From Saccharopolyspora rhizosphaerae (GTDB lineage: Bacteria > Actinomycetota > Actinomycetes > Mycobacteriales > Pseudonocardiaceae), in assembly GCF_003931915.1 (NCBI RefSeq), contig NZ_RSAA01000006.1, positions 17,255 to 81,254 of the forward strand: a stretch of DNA of 64,000 nt, in the 5' to 3' direction. Of this stretch, positions 32,620-41,532 are shown piece after piece. Each line of letters opens with the position of its first letter. Positions within the stretch are counted from its first letter, which is position 1. The notes beneath the pieces are model-generated. The model was not told where the DNA came from, made no database searches, and was given only the letters and a program-made list of their open reading frames with translations. The translations under genes were made by a program, and so were the position numbers.

Positions 32620-34197
32620 TCAGGCTCGGCCGACTGGAGGCGTGCGGTGGTGGAGCCTGCGAACGGCGAGCTGGACGCTTCCGACGTTGTTGGAGTAGGA
32701 GCCCCAGGCGTCGTTGGCGAACGCGTAGAGGTAGCCCGGGCGGAAGACCTCGAACTCCTGGACGCCGTCACCGATCCTGAAGGTCGTGTGCGGCTGCGGG
32801 AGTTCTGTGCGCGCGTCCAGCTCGCCGTCGGCGATCACGCCGACCAAGCACATCCAAGCGATCGCGTCACCGTTGTCGTCGGTGCACACACGTCTCGTGC
32901 CGAACACCCGCGCCTGGTCGTTCCCCGTGGCAGCGCGAATTCCGGTTTCGAGCACCTCCAACGCCCGGACACCTCCGCGGAGGAGCGCGGGGAGGCGCGC
33001 CCCTCCCGTTCGCGTTCCCGAAGGACCGGATCGCACGCCGCTGCCGGACCATTCGCCTCGTGCGGACAACCGGTACGCACCTGGGGTGAGCCAGATCCCG
33101 GTGTCGTTCCACGGTTCGCCGGCCGCCACCGGAACCTCTGCTTGGGCCGGGTCTCCGATGAGCGCGGTCTGCGGCCGGTAGCCCTCGACGACCTCGATGC
33201 GGTGGACCGCGGACGCGTGGACCTCGCCTCGGGTGGCGTCGTTCCCGTCCGCGGCGAGCCGCGGAACCGCGCGCGGGTGCGGGTTGACGAAGCGGTAGAA
33301 GCTCCTGAGGTTCTCCGTGAACCCGCCGTCGGGGGCCGGGTCGAGCTGCACCTGGTCGAACGCGATGCCGTGTTCGCCGGCCTGATCGAGCATCCACTGC
33401 AACGTGACGTCGGACAGGTGACCGGTGCCGGGCCCGGTCGCACGCTGGCGGCTGGAACCTCCGACGCTGCCGTGGTTCCCGGGGAACCAGACCTGCCGGA
33501 AGGTCGAACCGCGCACGTCTGCCCGGAAGGTCCACAGCGTGGGGGCGAACGGCCCACGTCGCTCATCGAGCGCGACGGCATGACGAGCGTGCCGGACGCG
33601 ATCGTTGAGGCGCGTGTCGTAGAAGCGGTACTTGTTGGCGTCGAGCGTGTCGAGGATGCCGAACTCCGCTGGAACGCCCAGGGATCCCACCGTGTCCCAC
33701 ACGCCCAGGAAGTGGACCGAGACCGGATGCGCGAACCTGCGGTGGAACCAGCGCCGCCACACCCTGGAGCTGTCGGTGTGGCGGTGGTACGCGGAGTAGA
33801 CGTTCTCAGCGAGCGTGCGGTTGGCTTCGTCGGTGCCGGGCTCGAGGGGTTCGATCCCGTAGCTCGTCAGCAGCCCCGCCAAGTTCCGCGCGAGGTAGGC
33901 GCCGCGGCTGAACCCCACCAAGCTGATCTGGTCCGGACGGCCGTCGGCGTCCTCGTGCTGGTAGTTCCGGGCCACGAAGTCGTAGGCCTCGACCATCTTC
34001 GTGCCCAGCCCGAGCCCCACCGCCCCGCCGACGAGGTCGGCGGGGAGGAAACCGGTCGTGCCGATTCCGGACACGTAGCACTTCTTCTGCGCGCCGTCGG
34101 CGTTCTGATCAGCCACAGCACTGTGAAAACGACACACGTTCGTCTCGTCCTGCGGGGAGTTCCAGGTACCGTCACAGCACACGATGAGATGCTTCAC
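32620..34197 (-). CDS. DUF2235 alpha/beta-hydrolase-like protein with lectin-like tail
   Basis: 525 residues from GTG. The DUF2235 domain (about 1-290) starts LIVCCDGTWNSPQDETN and carries the nucleophile motif LVGFSRGAYLARNLAG and VWDTVGSLGVP. The family includes T6SS phospholipase effectors, but in actinobacteria most are uncharacterised. The C-terminal part (about 310-525) has PWNDTGIWLTPGAYRLSARG and PGYLYAFANDAWGSYSNN, resembling the LecA/PA-IL beta-sandwich often found attached to hydrolases. It may act on sugar-bearing lipids; this is inference. Confidence 0.85.
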   Translation of the reverse strand: MKHLIVCCDGTWNSPQDETNVCRFHSAVADQNADGAQKKCYVSGIGTTGFLPADLVGGAVGLGLGTKMVEAYDFVARNYQHEDADGRPDQISLVGFSRGAYLARNLAGLLTSYGIEPLEPGTDEANRTLAENVYSAYHRHTDSSRVWRRWFHRRFAHPVSVHFLGVWDTVGSLGVPAEFGILDTLDANKYRFYDTRLNDRVRHARHAVALDERRGPFAPTLWTFRADVRGSTFRQVWFPGNHGSVGGSSRQRATGPGTGHLSDVTLQWMLDQAGEHGIAFDQVQLDPAPDGGFTENLRSFYRFVNPHPRAVPRLAADGNDATRGEVHASAVHRIEVVEGYRPQTALIGDPAQAEVPVAAGEPWNDTGIWLTPGAYRLSARGEWSGSGVRSGPSGTRTGGARLPALLRGGVRALEVLETGIRAATGNDQARVFGTRRVCTDDNGDAIAWMCLVGVIADGELDARTELPQPHTTFRIGDGVQEFEVFRPGYLYAFANDAWGSYSNNVGSVQLAVRRLHHRTPPVGRA

Positions 34198-34457
34198 GAC
34201 CGCCCCCGAGTGAAGTCCACTACTCCCGAGGCTGGTGGCGATGCCCGGCCCGCTGTACGGCCTTTGGTCCCGCGAACGGTCTGGCGGAGCTTCCAGGCAC
34301 CTGGAGCCGTACCGGGCGAACCCCCTTCGACCACGAACTCGATCATGGTCGCGTGTTGATCACCTCGCTGCCGCTGGGCCTACCCGGAACTCGGCGCAGC
34401 CTCGCCATCAGCCAGTCGCGCTGGATCATCCCCGGAACGCGGGAAGTAGGGTGAGCC

Positions 34458-35294
34458 ATGCCGTTCAGCTCGGAGTCGGCCGCAGTGCCGGTCACGCCAG
34501 TCCTGGCGGGAGTCATCACCGTGTTGCTGCTGGTCACAGCAGGTGTCGTCGGGCTCGGTGGAGTGGCTCGGTGGTGGCAGGTGCTGAGCGCCGGAGCGCG
34601 TGGAGCTTTGCAACTCCTGGTCGTCTCGTTGGTCATCGCCCACATCGTCGACTCCGCCGCGCTGGTCCTGGCCTTCCTGGTCCTGATGTTCGGCATCGCG
34701 GCCCGGACTGCGGGACGGCGGATCACCGGCAACCGCACGTGGTGGTGGGTCGGCCTGCCGATCGCGATGGGCGTTGTGCCGGTCGTGGTGGTCGTGGTGG
34801 GCACCGGTGCCGTCCCGACGGGTGGTCTGGTCCTGATCCCGCTGGTAGGACAGTTGATCGGGGGGGCGTTGACTGCGACGACGCTCGCTGGTCGCCGAGT
34901 GCTGGACGAACTGCACCAGCGCCACGGCGAGGTGGAGGCAGCGCTGTCGTTGGGCTTGTCGGACAGCCAGGCCAGGTGGGAGATCGCCCAGCCGGTGGCC
35001 GGCACCGCGCTGGTTCCCGCGCTCGACCAGACGCGGACGGTGGGCACGGTGACGTTGCCCGGTGCCTTCGTCGGCATGCTGCTGGGTGGCGCCAGCCCGG
35101 TCGAGGCGGGGATCGTGCAGCTGTTCGTGCTCATCGGTCTTCTCGCGGTCGAAGCTGTCGCGATCCTGGTGACGTTGTACGTCGTGGCTTGGGGCCGGTT
35201 GACCGGCACGGCCCCGGGACGCCCTCCTTCCCCGGCCGTCGCCGGAGCGCCCCGAGCCGCGAGCGTCCGCCTGGTGCTGCGGCGACGTGGGTGA
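34458..35294 (+). CDS. FetB/YbbM-family (UPF0014) iron-export ABC permease
   Basis: 278 residues with seven hydrophobic segments and the family signature TLPGAFVGMLLGGASPVEAG (about 198-217). LGLSDSQARW is the cytoplasmic coupling loop. In E. coli FetB pairs with the ATPase FetA to export iron and protect against peroxide. No FetA-type ATPase gene is adjacent here, so the partner must be encoded elsewhere. Its presence near a manganese catalase gene fits an oxidative-stress role. Confidence 0.88.
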   Translation: MPFSSESAAVPVTPVLAGVITVLLLVTAGVVGLGGVARWWQVLSAGARGALQLLVVSLVIAHIVDSAALVLAFLVLMFGIAARTAGRRITGNRTWWWVGLPIAMGVVPVVVVVVGTGAVPTGGLVLIPLVGQLIGGALTATTLAGRRVLDELHQRHGEVEAALSLGLSDSQARWEIAQPVAGTALVPALDQTRTVGTVTLPGAFVGMLLGGASPVEAGIVQLFVLIGLLAVEAVAILVTLYVVAWGRLTGTAPGRPPSPAVAGAPRAASVRLVLRRRG

Positions 35295-35420
35295 GAGCCG
35301 GCGCGCTGCCGTTCGGACTCCGAACTGACCAGCGACACCGCCGGAGGGGCCGACGTGTGGGTCCAGGGCCAGGTGGGTAGTTCTGGGGCACTGCAAGCGA
35401 GGCAACGGAAAGAGGTCCCG

Positions 35421-35885
35421 ATGGGTTCAGTGGCGCATTACTTGGAGATCCAGGCTCCTGCTCAGCGGTGCTACGACTGGTGGCGGCCGCTGACCCACAT
35501 GCCGCAGATCTTCCCCGACGTGCAGAAGGTGGAGCCGCGCAGCGGCGAAGCCGACAAGACTCATTGGGTGGTCTCCGGTCCCGCCGGCAAGAACGTCGAG
35601 TGGGACGCGCGGATCGTCGAGGACGAGCCCGGCCGCAAGGTGGCCTGGAAGTCGGTTGAGCAGGGCACCGAGAAGTCCAACACCGTGGCCACCGCCGGAG
35701 CCGTCCGCTTCGACGACCACGGCGACTCGACCGGGGTGGAGGTCAGCCTGCAGTACGACGCCCCCGGCGGCGCGGTGGCCGAGGCGGTGGCCACGCTCTT
35801 CGCCGACCCGCAGCAGAAGGTCGAGCGCGCGCTCGACAAGTTCAAGGAGCTGATGGAGAACCCGGAGTCGACCTCGGCGCGCTGA
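35421..35885 (+). CDS. SRPBCC-family (polyketide cyclase-like) protein
   Basis: 154 residues beginning MGSVAHYLEIQAPAQRCYDW behind AAAGAGG. The fold pattern of a START/Bet v1-type hydrophobic-pocket protein is clear (WWRPLTHMPQIFPDVQKVEP, HWVVSGPAGKNVEWDARIVE, ending in a long helix). Similar to membrane-stress-associated dehydrase-like proteins. A second SRPBCC gene follows after a hairpin terminator. Function unknown. Confidence 0.88.
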   Translation: MGSVAHYLEIQAPAQRCYDWWRPLTHMPQIFPDVQKVEPRSGEADKTHWVVSGPAGKNVEWDARIVEDEPGRKVAWKSVEQGTEKSNTVATAGAVRFDDHGDSTGVEVSLQYDAPGGAVAEAVATLFADPQQKVERALDKFKELMENPESTSAR

Positions 35886-35945
35886 GGTGGACTCCTGGGC
35901 CGCGGTCGACGGCACCGACGCGGACAGCGGGAGCAGGATCCGATT

Positions 35946-35980
35946 GCCCAGCACTCCTGGGACAGCCAGGAGTGCTGGGC
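35946..35980. terminator. Strong hairpin between two SRPBCC genes
   Basis: A 15-bp perfect stem (GCCCAGCACTCCTGG and its complement) with a 5-nt loop GACAG and no U tract, a shape common for actinobacterial terminators. It separates the two SRPBCC genes, implying separate transcripts. Confidence 0.65.
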
Positions 35981-36055
35981 AGCCGCCGTCGGGTTCGACC
36001 ACCCACTGCTGGATTCCGCGCTGCGGGCCGTGAAGCTGAGCGGTAGAAGAACCCC

Positions 36056-36463
36056 ATGGGACACTACGAGCACAGCACCACGTTGCGTTGCGATGCCGAC
36101 GCGTTGTTCAACTTCCTCGCCGACGCCGGCAACCTGCCCGAGTACTTCGACGCGATGACGTCGGCCGAGAAGACCGGGCAGGACGAAGTCCGCGTGGTCG
36201 CCGAAGTCGAAGGACAGCGCCGGGAAGGCCGCGCGTGGTTGCAGACCGATCCGCAGGCCCGGTCCATGCGGTGGAGTTCGGAGGGGCCGAACGACTACCA
36301 CGGCGAACTGCAGGTGAACCACGCGGGCGACGGGCAGGCGAAGGTCACGGTGTCGCTGCGCACCGAACGCGCGGACGGGCCCGGCATCCGGGCCGGGCTG
36401 GAACAAACCCTGGCCAACATCAAGCGCCTCGTCGAGGGCCGGAGCACGCAGCCCGCGGGCTGA
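36056..36463 (+). CDS. SRPBCC-family protein
   Basis: 135 residues starting MGHYEHSTTLRCDADALFNF. LADAGNLPEYFDAMTSAE is the canonical first helix pair, and a C-terminal helix (about 105-125, GIRAGLEQTLANIKRLVEG) closes the pocket. Small stand-alone SRPBCC protein; ligand unknown. Convergent with the manganese catalase gene across a hairpin. Confidence 0.88.
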   Translation: MGHYEHSTTLRCDADALFNFLADAGNLPEYFDAMTSAEKTGQDEVRVVAEVEGQRREGRAWLQTDPQARSMRWSSEGPNDYHGELQVNHAGDGQAKVTVSLRTERADGPGIRAGLEQTLANIKRLVEGRSTQPAG

Positions 36464-36518
36464 GCCGCCGGACGTCCGAGCACACACCCCCACGAGGCGC
36501 GCACGTGCGGATGGGAGG

Positions 36519-36546
36519 TGGCCCGACGGAGCACTCCGCCGGGCCA
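36519..36546. terminator. Bidirectional terminator hairpin
   Basis: A 13-bp stem TGGCCCGACGGAG/CTCCGCCGGGCCA with one mismatch and a 2-nt loop, placed between the convergent SRPBCC and manganese catalase genes. No U tract. Confidence 0.6.
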
Positions 36547-36561
36547 TGCCTTCCGTCCGCG

Positions 36562-37518
36562 CTACTGCTGCTGCGTCGGTCCGTAGCGCCAGGGCTCGTC
36601 GGCTTCGGCGAGCTCTCGTTCAGCGACGGCTTGGATCTGCTCCAGCAGCGCCGGGTCCAGGCCGGGCGCGAACTCCTCGGGCCGTGGCTCGGCGATGTCG
36701 ATCGGCACGCCCTCCGGTGCTTGCGCGGTGACCAGGTCGTGGGGATCGCCCGAGGGGGACGTGCCCTGGAAGATCTTGCCGGCTTCGGAGAGGTTGTCGA
36801 GGCTGAAGGTGTACTGCTTGGTCTCCAGCCCCTGCTCGAGCAGGGTCTTGACCTCCGGGTACCGCTCGGCCCTGGTCTTGGGGATCGGCAGGACCTTGCC
36901 CCAGTTGACCCCGAGGGTTTCGAGGGCCTTGGCGTAGGCGTTCTCGTGCGCCTGGTCGCGGACGATCAGGTAGGCCACTGTGGACCGGAGCGTCTTGTTC
37001 GAGCTCATCTCGTAGATCCGGCACTTCTGCAGCCGGCCCGTCGACTCGAGCATCAGGTTGTACAGCAGGTCCAGCACCAGGTTGCCGCTGTTGTACACGT
37101 ACGAGCCCATCCAGGGGTTCGCGACGGCGTCCACCGGCAGGGCGCCCTGGGCACCGACGAGGAAGTGGTGGATGTTGCCCTGGTTCAGGGCGTTCGACAA
37201 CGGAGTCGCCCCGCCGGCGGCGGGTTCGTCGAGATCGGTCGGCGAGCCCTGGTATTCCGGCGACCCGTCGGTGAGGCGCGCGATCGTGGTGGCGATCAGC
37301 TCGACGTGGCTGATCTCCTCGGTCCCGATGCCGTGCAGCAGGTCCCGGTAGGGCTTCGCGGGCTTCCCGCGGAAGTTGAAGCTCTGGAACAGGTACTGCA
37401 TCATCGTGCGCATTTCGCCGAACTGGCCGCCCAGGCCTTCCTGCAGCGCGTTGGCCGCGCCGGGATCGGGCTCGTCCGGCACGATCTCGTTGATCATCCG
37501 TTGTACGTGGAAGAACAT
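36562..37518 (-). CDS. Manganese catalase
   Basis: 318 residues starting MFFHVQRMINEIVPDEPDPG after GAGGGAG. A ferritin-like four-helix bundle carries the di-manganese ligands: GEMRTMMQYLFQSFN (Glu), GTEEISHVELIATTI (Glu and His), and RDQAHENAYAKALE (His/Glu) in the second half. It decomposes hydrogen peroxide without haem. Neighbouring SRPBCC, DUF5872 and FetB genes suggest a general stress set. The protein is cytoplasmic. Confidence 0.94.
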   Translation of the reverse strand: MFFHVQRMINEIVPDEPDPGAANALQEGLGGQFGEMRTMMQYLFQSFNFRGKPAKPYRDLLHGIGTEEISHVELIATTIARLTDGSPEYQGSPTDLDEPAAGGATPLSNALNQGNIHHFLVGAQGALPVDAVANPWMGSYVYNSGNLVLDLLYNLMLESTGRLQKCRIYEMSSNKTLRSTVAYLIVRDQAHENAYAKALETLGVNWGKVLPIPKTRAERYPEVKTLLEQGLETKQYTFSLDNLSEAGKIFQGTSPSGDPHDLVTAQAPEGVPIDIAEPRPEEFAPGLDPALLEQIQAVAERELAEADEPWRYGPTQQQ

Positions 37519-38384
37519 GGTTTCGCTCCCTCACCATCACGTGGACGCGCACCCGACATCGCGTCGGCCACCGTTGCGCTCGGTCGTTCAGTAGCGGTTT
37601 CGACATCGCCGATCAGAGGACGCGAAGCCACCGCTCGCCGCCGTGGACGGGCGACCCGGCCCGGGTTCCGAGCCGCTGCGTTCCACCACGGAGCACATCG
37701 GCCAAGACCCGGTGAGCGATGGGCGTTCTCCTCCGTGGCTTCCAGCACGACTGCTCAGCTGAGGTGACGTGCAAGCCCTGCGGAGTGGGGGAAGCAGACC
37801 CCTCCGGTCGACCGTCGTCGGACGCGGCGACCCGCGACCGTTCCGGCTTGGCCGACCGGAACTGCGTCCGGTCCGTCCGACCTCAGCTCCTGGGTGGTGA
37901 TCTGCTCTGACACCACCTGCCCTCCAGCAGTCTTCGAAGTCCACTTCAGACCAGCACGCAGGGCGCGCCGACCTTCGGGACCCCCGGTTCCACGCTGGCC
38001 ACCCACGGCACAGCGACTGCCGTGACGCTCCAGGCAGCAAGGCGACCAGGACTCAAGGCTGCAACAGGGAGCACGATTTCGCAGAGCCAGAAGTGAGCGT
38101 CCAGCCCGATCTCGGTGCCGCACTTGACATCGGCGTTCGGTGCGGGCTCATCGGATCCGGAGGTGGCGCCGGGTACGTGCGGTGGAGACCGGTGGACGGG
38201 CAAGACCAGCCCACCGGGGCGAACGTGGCGGCGCCGTGGGACCTGCGTTGCGGGTGCGCACGCGGGTTTCGAGGGGCTCACCCAGGCACGTTCGCAGGAA
38301 CGGCTGGGTCATCCAGCCGCGTGGGTGGCAGGAGGCGCTGCTGTTCTCCGCTCAGCGTTCGACCGCTGCCGCGGAGGCAGCCGG
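37519..38384. other. Long intergenic stretch, no supported gene
   Basis: About 870 nt upstream of the manganese catalase gene and downstream of the DUF5872 gene. Short open frames (for example 37946-38281 minus) lack domains and ribosome-binding sites. No repeat, RNA gene or mobile-element end was recognised. Confidence 0.45.
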
Positions 38385-38954
38385 TCACTCCTGGTGGGCC
38401 GCCTTGTCCAGCTGGCGCAGGACCGTCTTGCGGGCCTTGTGGTCGCGCTCGTGGCGCAAGGCCGCCTGCGCTTGGCGCGGGGACATGTCGCGAGCCCGTT
38501 TGACCGCCTCCTTGGCAGAGAGCGAGTCGAGCTCGGCGGCCTTGCGCGCGTTCTTGGCCGCCGGCGGGTTCGCCGTGTGCTGCTTGCCCTGGCGCGATCC
38601 GGCGCGCTTGGTCTGCTTGGCTTCGCGCCGCTCGCTCGGCGACATCTCCTCCCAGGCGCTCTTGGGCAGGTAGCGCTCGGTCTCGCCGTCGTGCCGGGCT
38701 TGCGCGGATCCCGAGTCGGTTCGCCAGTCCTGCTCGGTCCACTCCTCGAGGCTCCGCTGCTCCCCGGACCGCTGTTCCGGGAACCGGTAGCCGCCCCCCT
38801 GCTTCTCGTACTCCTGCACGAGGAGCTGGCTCTTGCGGGCCGACCACTGCCCGGCCGCGCCGCCCTTGTCGGAGGCCTTGATCTCTTCCTTCAACCGCTC
38901 CCGCAACGTCGGGTCGGTGTAGTCGCGCTCGTAGTCCTTCTTGCTCTTCGCCAT
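38385..38954 (-). CDS. DUF5872-domain protein
   Basis: 189 residues, very basic and hydrophilic. MAKSKKDYERDYTDPTLRER and IKASDKGGAAGQWSARKSQL then YEKQGGGYRFP form the DUF5872 block (about 1-70). The second half is Lys/Arg/Ala-rich (QTKRAGSRQGKQHTANPPA and SAKEAVKRARDMSPRQAQAA) and probably binds nucleic acid. I start at the ATG giving MAKSKKDY; the longer upstream frame is not family-like. Function unknown; such proteins are often found with stress genes. Confidence 0.8.
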   Translation of the reverse strand: MAKSKKDYERDYTDPTLRERLKEEIKASDKGGAAGQWSARKSQLLVQEYEKQGGGYRFPEQRSGEQRSLEEWTEQDWRTDSGSAQARHDGETERYLPKSAWEEMSPSERREAKQTKRAGSRQGKQHTANPPAAKNARKAAELDSLSAKEAVKRARDMSPRQAQAALRHERDHKARKTVLRQLDKAAHQE

Positions 38955-39035
38955 GCCCACGAGTACCCGGACGTGGGAGGGCAGCACACTCCGCGGCTGA
39001 CACATCCGACCTGGGCACCGATCGCGCGGGTTTGA

Positions 39036-39542
39036 TCAGTTGAGGAGGACGATGGACAGGTTGAGCGCCGTCGCGAAGGCGGTCCAGAGGAAGTACGGGA
39101 CGAACAGGAAGCCTGCGATGCGGTCACGCCGCATGAAGAGGACGAGGGTCGCGACGATCACCAGGTCCAGCAGCACGATGTCGACCAGAGCGGCGGTCCT
39201 GGCTTGCGCCGCGAAGAAGAGCGGCGTCCACAGGGCGTTCAGGACCAGCCCGATGGCGTAGACGAGCATCTCCGGTCGCACCGCCCGCAGCGATCCGGCT
39301 CCGGCGATCCAGTAGACGCGCCACCCCGCGACGGCGATCGCCGCGTAGAGCACCGTCCACACCGGGCCGAACAACCACGGCGGCGGGGCCCACGCTGGTC
39401 GGACGATGCTGGCGTACTGGTCTCCGGAGGAGCTCCCCGCGATCGAGCCGGCGACGGCGACCGCCGCCACCACGAGCACGAACACCACCGCGCTGACCAC
39501 GCCCCGCCTGGCCGGCGGTCGTGCGTCCACACCACTCGTCAC
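39036..39542 (-). CDS. tspO: TspO/MBR-family membrane protein
   Basis: About 168 residues from a GTG with GGAAGGGG six bases upstream. Five helices with the family hallmarks: IVRPAWAPPPWLFGPVWTVL (about 46-65), the Trp-rich GWRVYWIAG and NALWTPLFFAAQA, and a terminal WTAFATALNLSIVLLN. TspO binds tetrapyrroles and sterols and is implicated in porphyrin turnover and oxidative stress. Same strand as DUF5872 with an 81-nt gap. Confidence 0.9.
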   Translation of the reverse strand: MTSGVDARPPARRGVVSAVVFVLVVAAVAVAGSIAGSSSGDQYASIVRPAWAPPPWLFGPVWTVLYAAIAVAGWRVYWIAGAGSLRAVRPEMLVYAIGLVLNALWTPLFFAAQARTAALVDIVLLDLVIVATLVLFMRRDRIAGFLFVPYFLWTAFATALNLSIVLLN

Positions 39543-39696
39543 AGCAGCCCCTTCCACCCCACCGGTCGCCGGGGAACGCGTGGACCCCCGTCAACTTCAC
39601 GCTACCCGGGATTTCGAGGGGAACCTCGTGCGCGCGGACCGGGAGGGCGGTGCGGCTCGGCACCACACGGGCGGGACAGCCGCTCACCTGCACGGA

Positions 39697-39730
39697 ACCG
39701 CCGCAGCCCGCGCGTGCGGGCTGCGGCGGT
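39697..39730 (-). terminator. Terminator of the siderophore operon
   Basis: A perfect 15-bp stem (ACCGCCGCAGCCCGC and its complement) with a 4-nt loop begins 18 nt after the stop of the last NIS synthetase gene. No U tract. Its position and strength make it the likely end of the five-gene operon. Confidence 0.72.
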
Positions 39731-39747
39731 GTCCTGGCGCCGCGGCG

Positions 39748-41532
39748 TCAGGCGTCCGGGTCGTGCAGGGGGTTCGGGATCGTGCCGTGCACCGCGGCGT
39801 GCGGGCGCTCGGGACGATCGCGGTAGGCGTCGAGCAGCAGCCTGTTCCGGTTGAGGCACAGCCGCTCGATCTCGGGGGTCAGCAGGTCGAACATCGTGAA
39901 GCGGCTCTCGAGCTCCGGGTGCTCGGCTTGGTAGGCGAGGACTTCCTCCCGCACCAAGGTCCAGAACCGGCTCTCCGGGATCGACAGGTGCTCCTCGACC
40001 AGCGGGGCGAGGTAGCGGAAGTGCCCGACGAACAGACCGCTCTGGATGAACTGGCACAGGAACTGGGGCTCTTCGCGCAGCAGGATGTCGGAGACCTCCT
40101 GCGGCATCGAGTCCAGCTCCGGGAGCGGCGCGTCGGCGACGTTGACGTCGTCGACGAAGTCCTTCACGGCCAGCCGGGTCGGCACGTCGTTCCCGTCGAA
40201 CACGACGATCGCGTTCTCACCGTGCGGGGAGAACACCAGGCCGTACTGGTACAGGAAGTGCAGCAGCGGCGGGAGGAGCGAGCCGAACAGCTCGCGCAGC
40301 CAGGTTTCGGCGTCCACACCGGACCGTTCCACCAGTTCGCTGATGAACGCGCGCCCGTCGGGGTCCACGTGCAGCAGGGAGGCCAGGGTCCGGGCGCGTT
40401 CGCCGTCGTCGAGCTTGCTGCTGATCGGTTGCCGCCAGATCGCGCCCAGCAGCTCCCGGTACTGGTACGGGACCTCGGGGATCTCCTCGAGGACGGGGTG
40501 TTCGACCGTCACCGAGGCGACCTCGCCGAGCAGCGCCACGCGCGCTTCGTCGCGCAGGAAGGTGTCCTTCTCGGCCAGGTCGAGCACCCAGGAGGTCAGG
40601 GCCGGAGCGGCGACCGTGCGTTCGGTCGGCAGACCCCGCCAGACCAGCGTGTTGAGGATCGACAGCGGGACCTTGACGTGGTGCCGCTGCGGGGCGTCGA
40701 GGTTGGCGAAGGTGCGGATCGACTGCTGCGCCCGGTAGAGGTCCGGGCCGTCACCGAGCACGACGATCCGCTGGGCGGCGATGTCCGGGGTGAACACGGG
40801 CAGCACGACCTCGTCCCACTGCCAGGGGTGCACGGGCATCCACACGTAGTCGTCCGGGTTGAGCCCGCGTTCCGCGAGCTGCTGGGTGAAGCGCTGGCGG
40901 GTCGCCTCGTCCAGCTCGTGGGCGATCAGCTTCTCGTCAGGCAGGTCCGCGACGCCGCGGTACTGGGCGAGCTCGCTGTGCACGGCGATCCAGGGCAGGC
41001 GCAGGTCCTGCCGGGACTCCGGGGCGTAGCGGGCGGCGTCGGAGGCCGAGAACCCGATCCGGCCCTTGTTCGGCACGATCCACGGGTGCCCGGTCTGGTG
41101 ACCTTCGAGGTCGACGTAGTTCAGGTCGGCGAGTTCGCTCGCGGTGGCCGCCTGCGAGCCCAGCAGCTTGGCGTCGGCGGCGAGGGTCGCGGTGAGCTCG
41201 CGGGCGAGGTGGCCGGCGGTGTCGCCGCTGATGCCCAGCGTCGAGTGCGCGTCCAGCAGGAACTGCAGGGTGTCGTGCGCGGGCCGCTCCTCGCCGGCGC
41301 GGCTGCGCACGATCGACTCGGCGTCCACCGTCCAGTGGCCGAACGATCCGCGCCGGGCGGCGAAGGTGTAGGAGACGTCGTCGGGCAGGTCGAGGCGGTA
41401 CCGGCCCTCCTCGACCTCCACCGGTTCCAGCATCAGCTCGTAGGACAGCTCGGCCAGCGACTTGGCGAGCATCTCGCGGTCGGCGCGCCGCCAGTTCTCC
41501 GCGGTGAGTTCAGGGGGTACGGACAGGGACAA
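39748..41532 (-). CDS. NIS siderophore synthetase, IucC/RhbF-like
   Basis: 594 residues. I propose a TTG start (SLSVPPELTAENWRR) because GGAGG lies 7 nt upstream; it then overlaps the MFS gene by 23 nt. IucA/IucC domain with GHPWIVPNKGRIGFS (about 180), MPVHPWQWDEVV (about 270) and the ferric-reductase-like C-terminal part (PPLLHFLYQYGLVFSPHGEN, about 450). NIS synthetases adenylate a carboxylate (citrate or succinyl group) and condense it with an amine or hydroxylamine. It resembles the type that performs the second or oligomerising condensation. Last gene of the operon. Confidence 0.92.
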   Translation of the reverse strand: MSLSVPPELTAENWRRADREMLAKSLAELSYELMLEPVEVEEGRYRLDLPDDVSYTFAARRGSFGHWTVDAESIVRSRAGEERPAHDTLQFLLDAHSTLGISGDTAGHLARELTATLAADAKLLGSQAATASELADLNYVDLEGHQTGHPWIVPNKGRIGFSASDAARYAPESRQDLRLPWIAVHSELAQYRGVADLPDEKLIAHELDEATRQRFTQQLAERGLNPDDYVWMPVHPWQWDEVVLPVFTPDIAAQRIVVLGDGPDLYRAQQSIRTFANLDAPQRHHVKVPLSILNTLVWRGLPTERTVAAPALTSWVLDLAEKDTFLRDEARVALLGEVASVTVEHPVLEEIPEVPYQYRELLGAIWRQPISSKLDDGERARTLASLLHVDPDGRAFISELVERSGVDAETWLRELFGSLLPPLLHFLYQYGLVFSPHGENAIVVFDGNDVPTRLAVKDFVDDVNVADAPLPELDSMPQEVSDILLREEPQFLCQFIQSGLFVGHFRYLAPLVEEHLSIPESRFWTLVREEVLAYQAEHPELESRFTMFDLLTPEIERLCLNRNRLLLDAYRDRPERPHAAVHGTIPNPLHDPDA

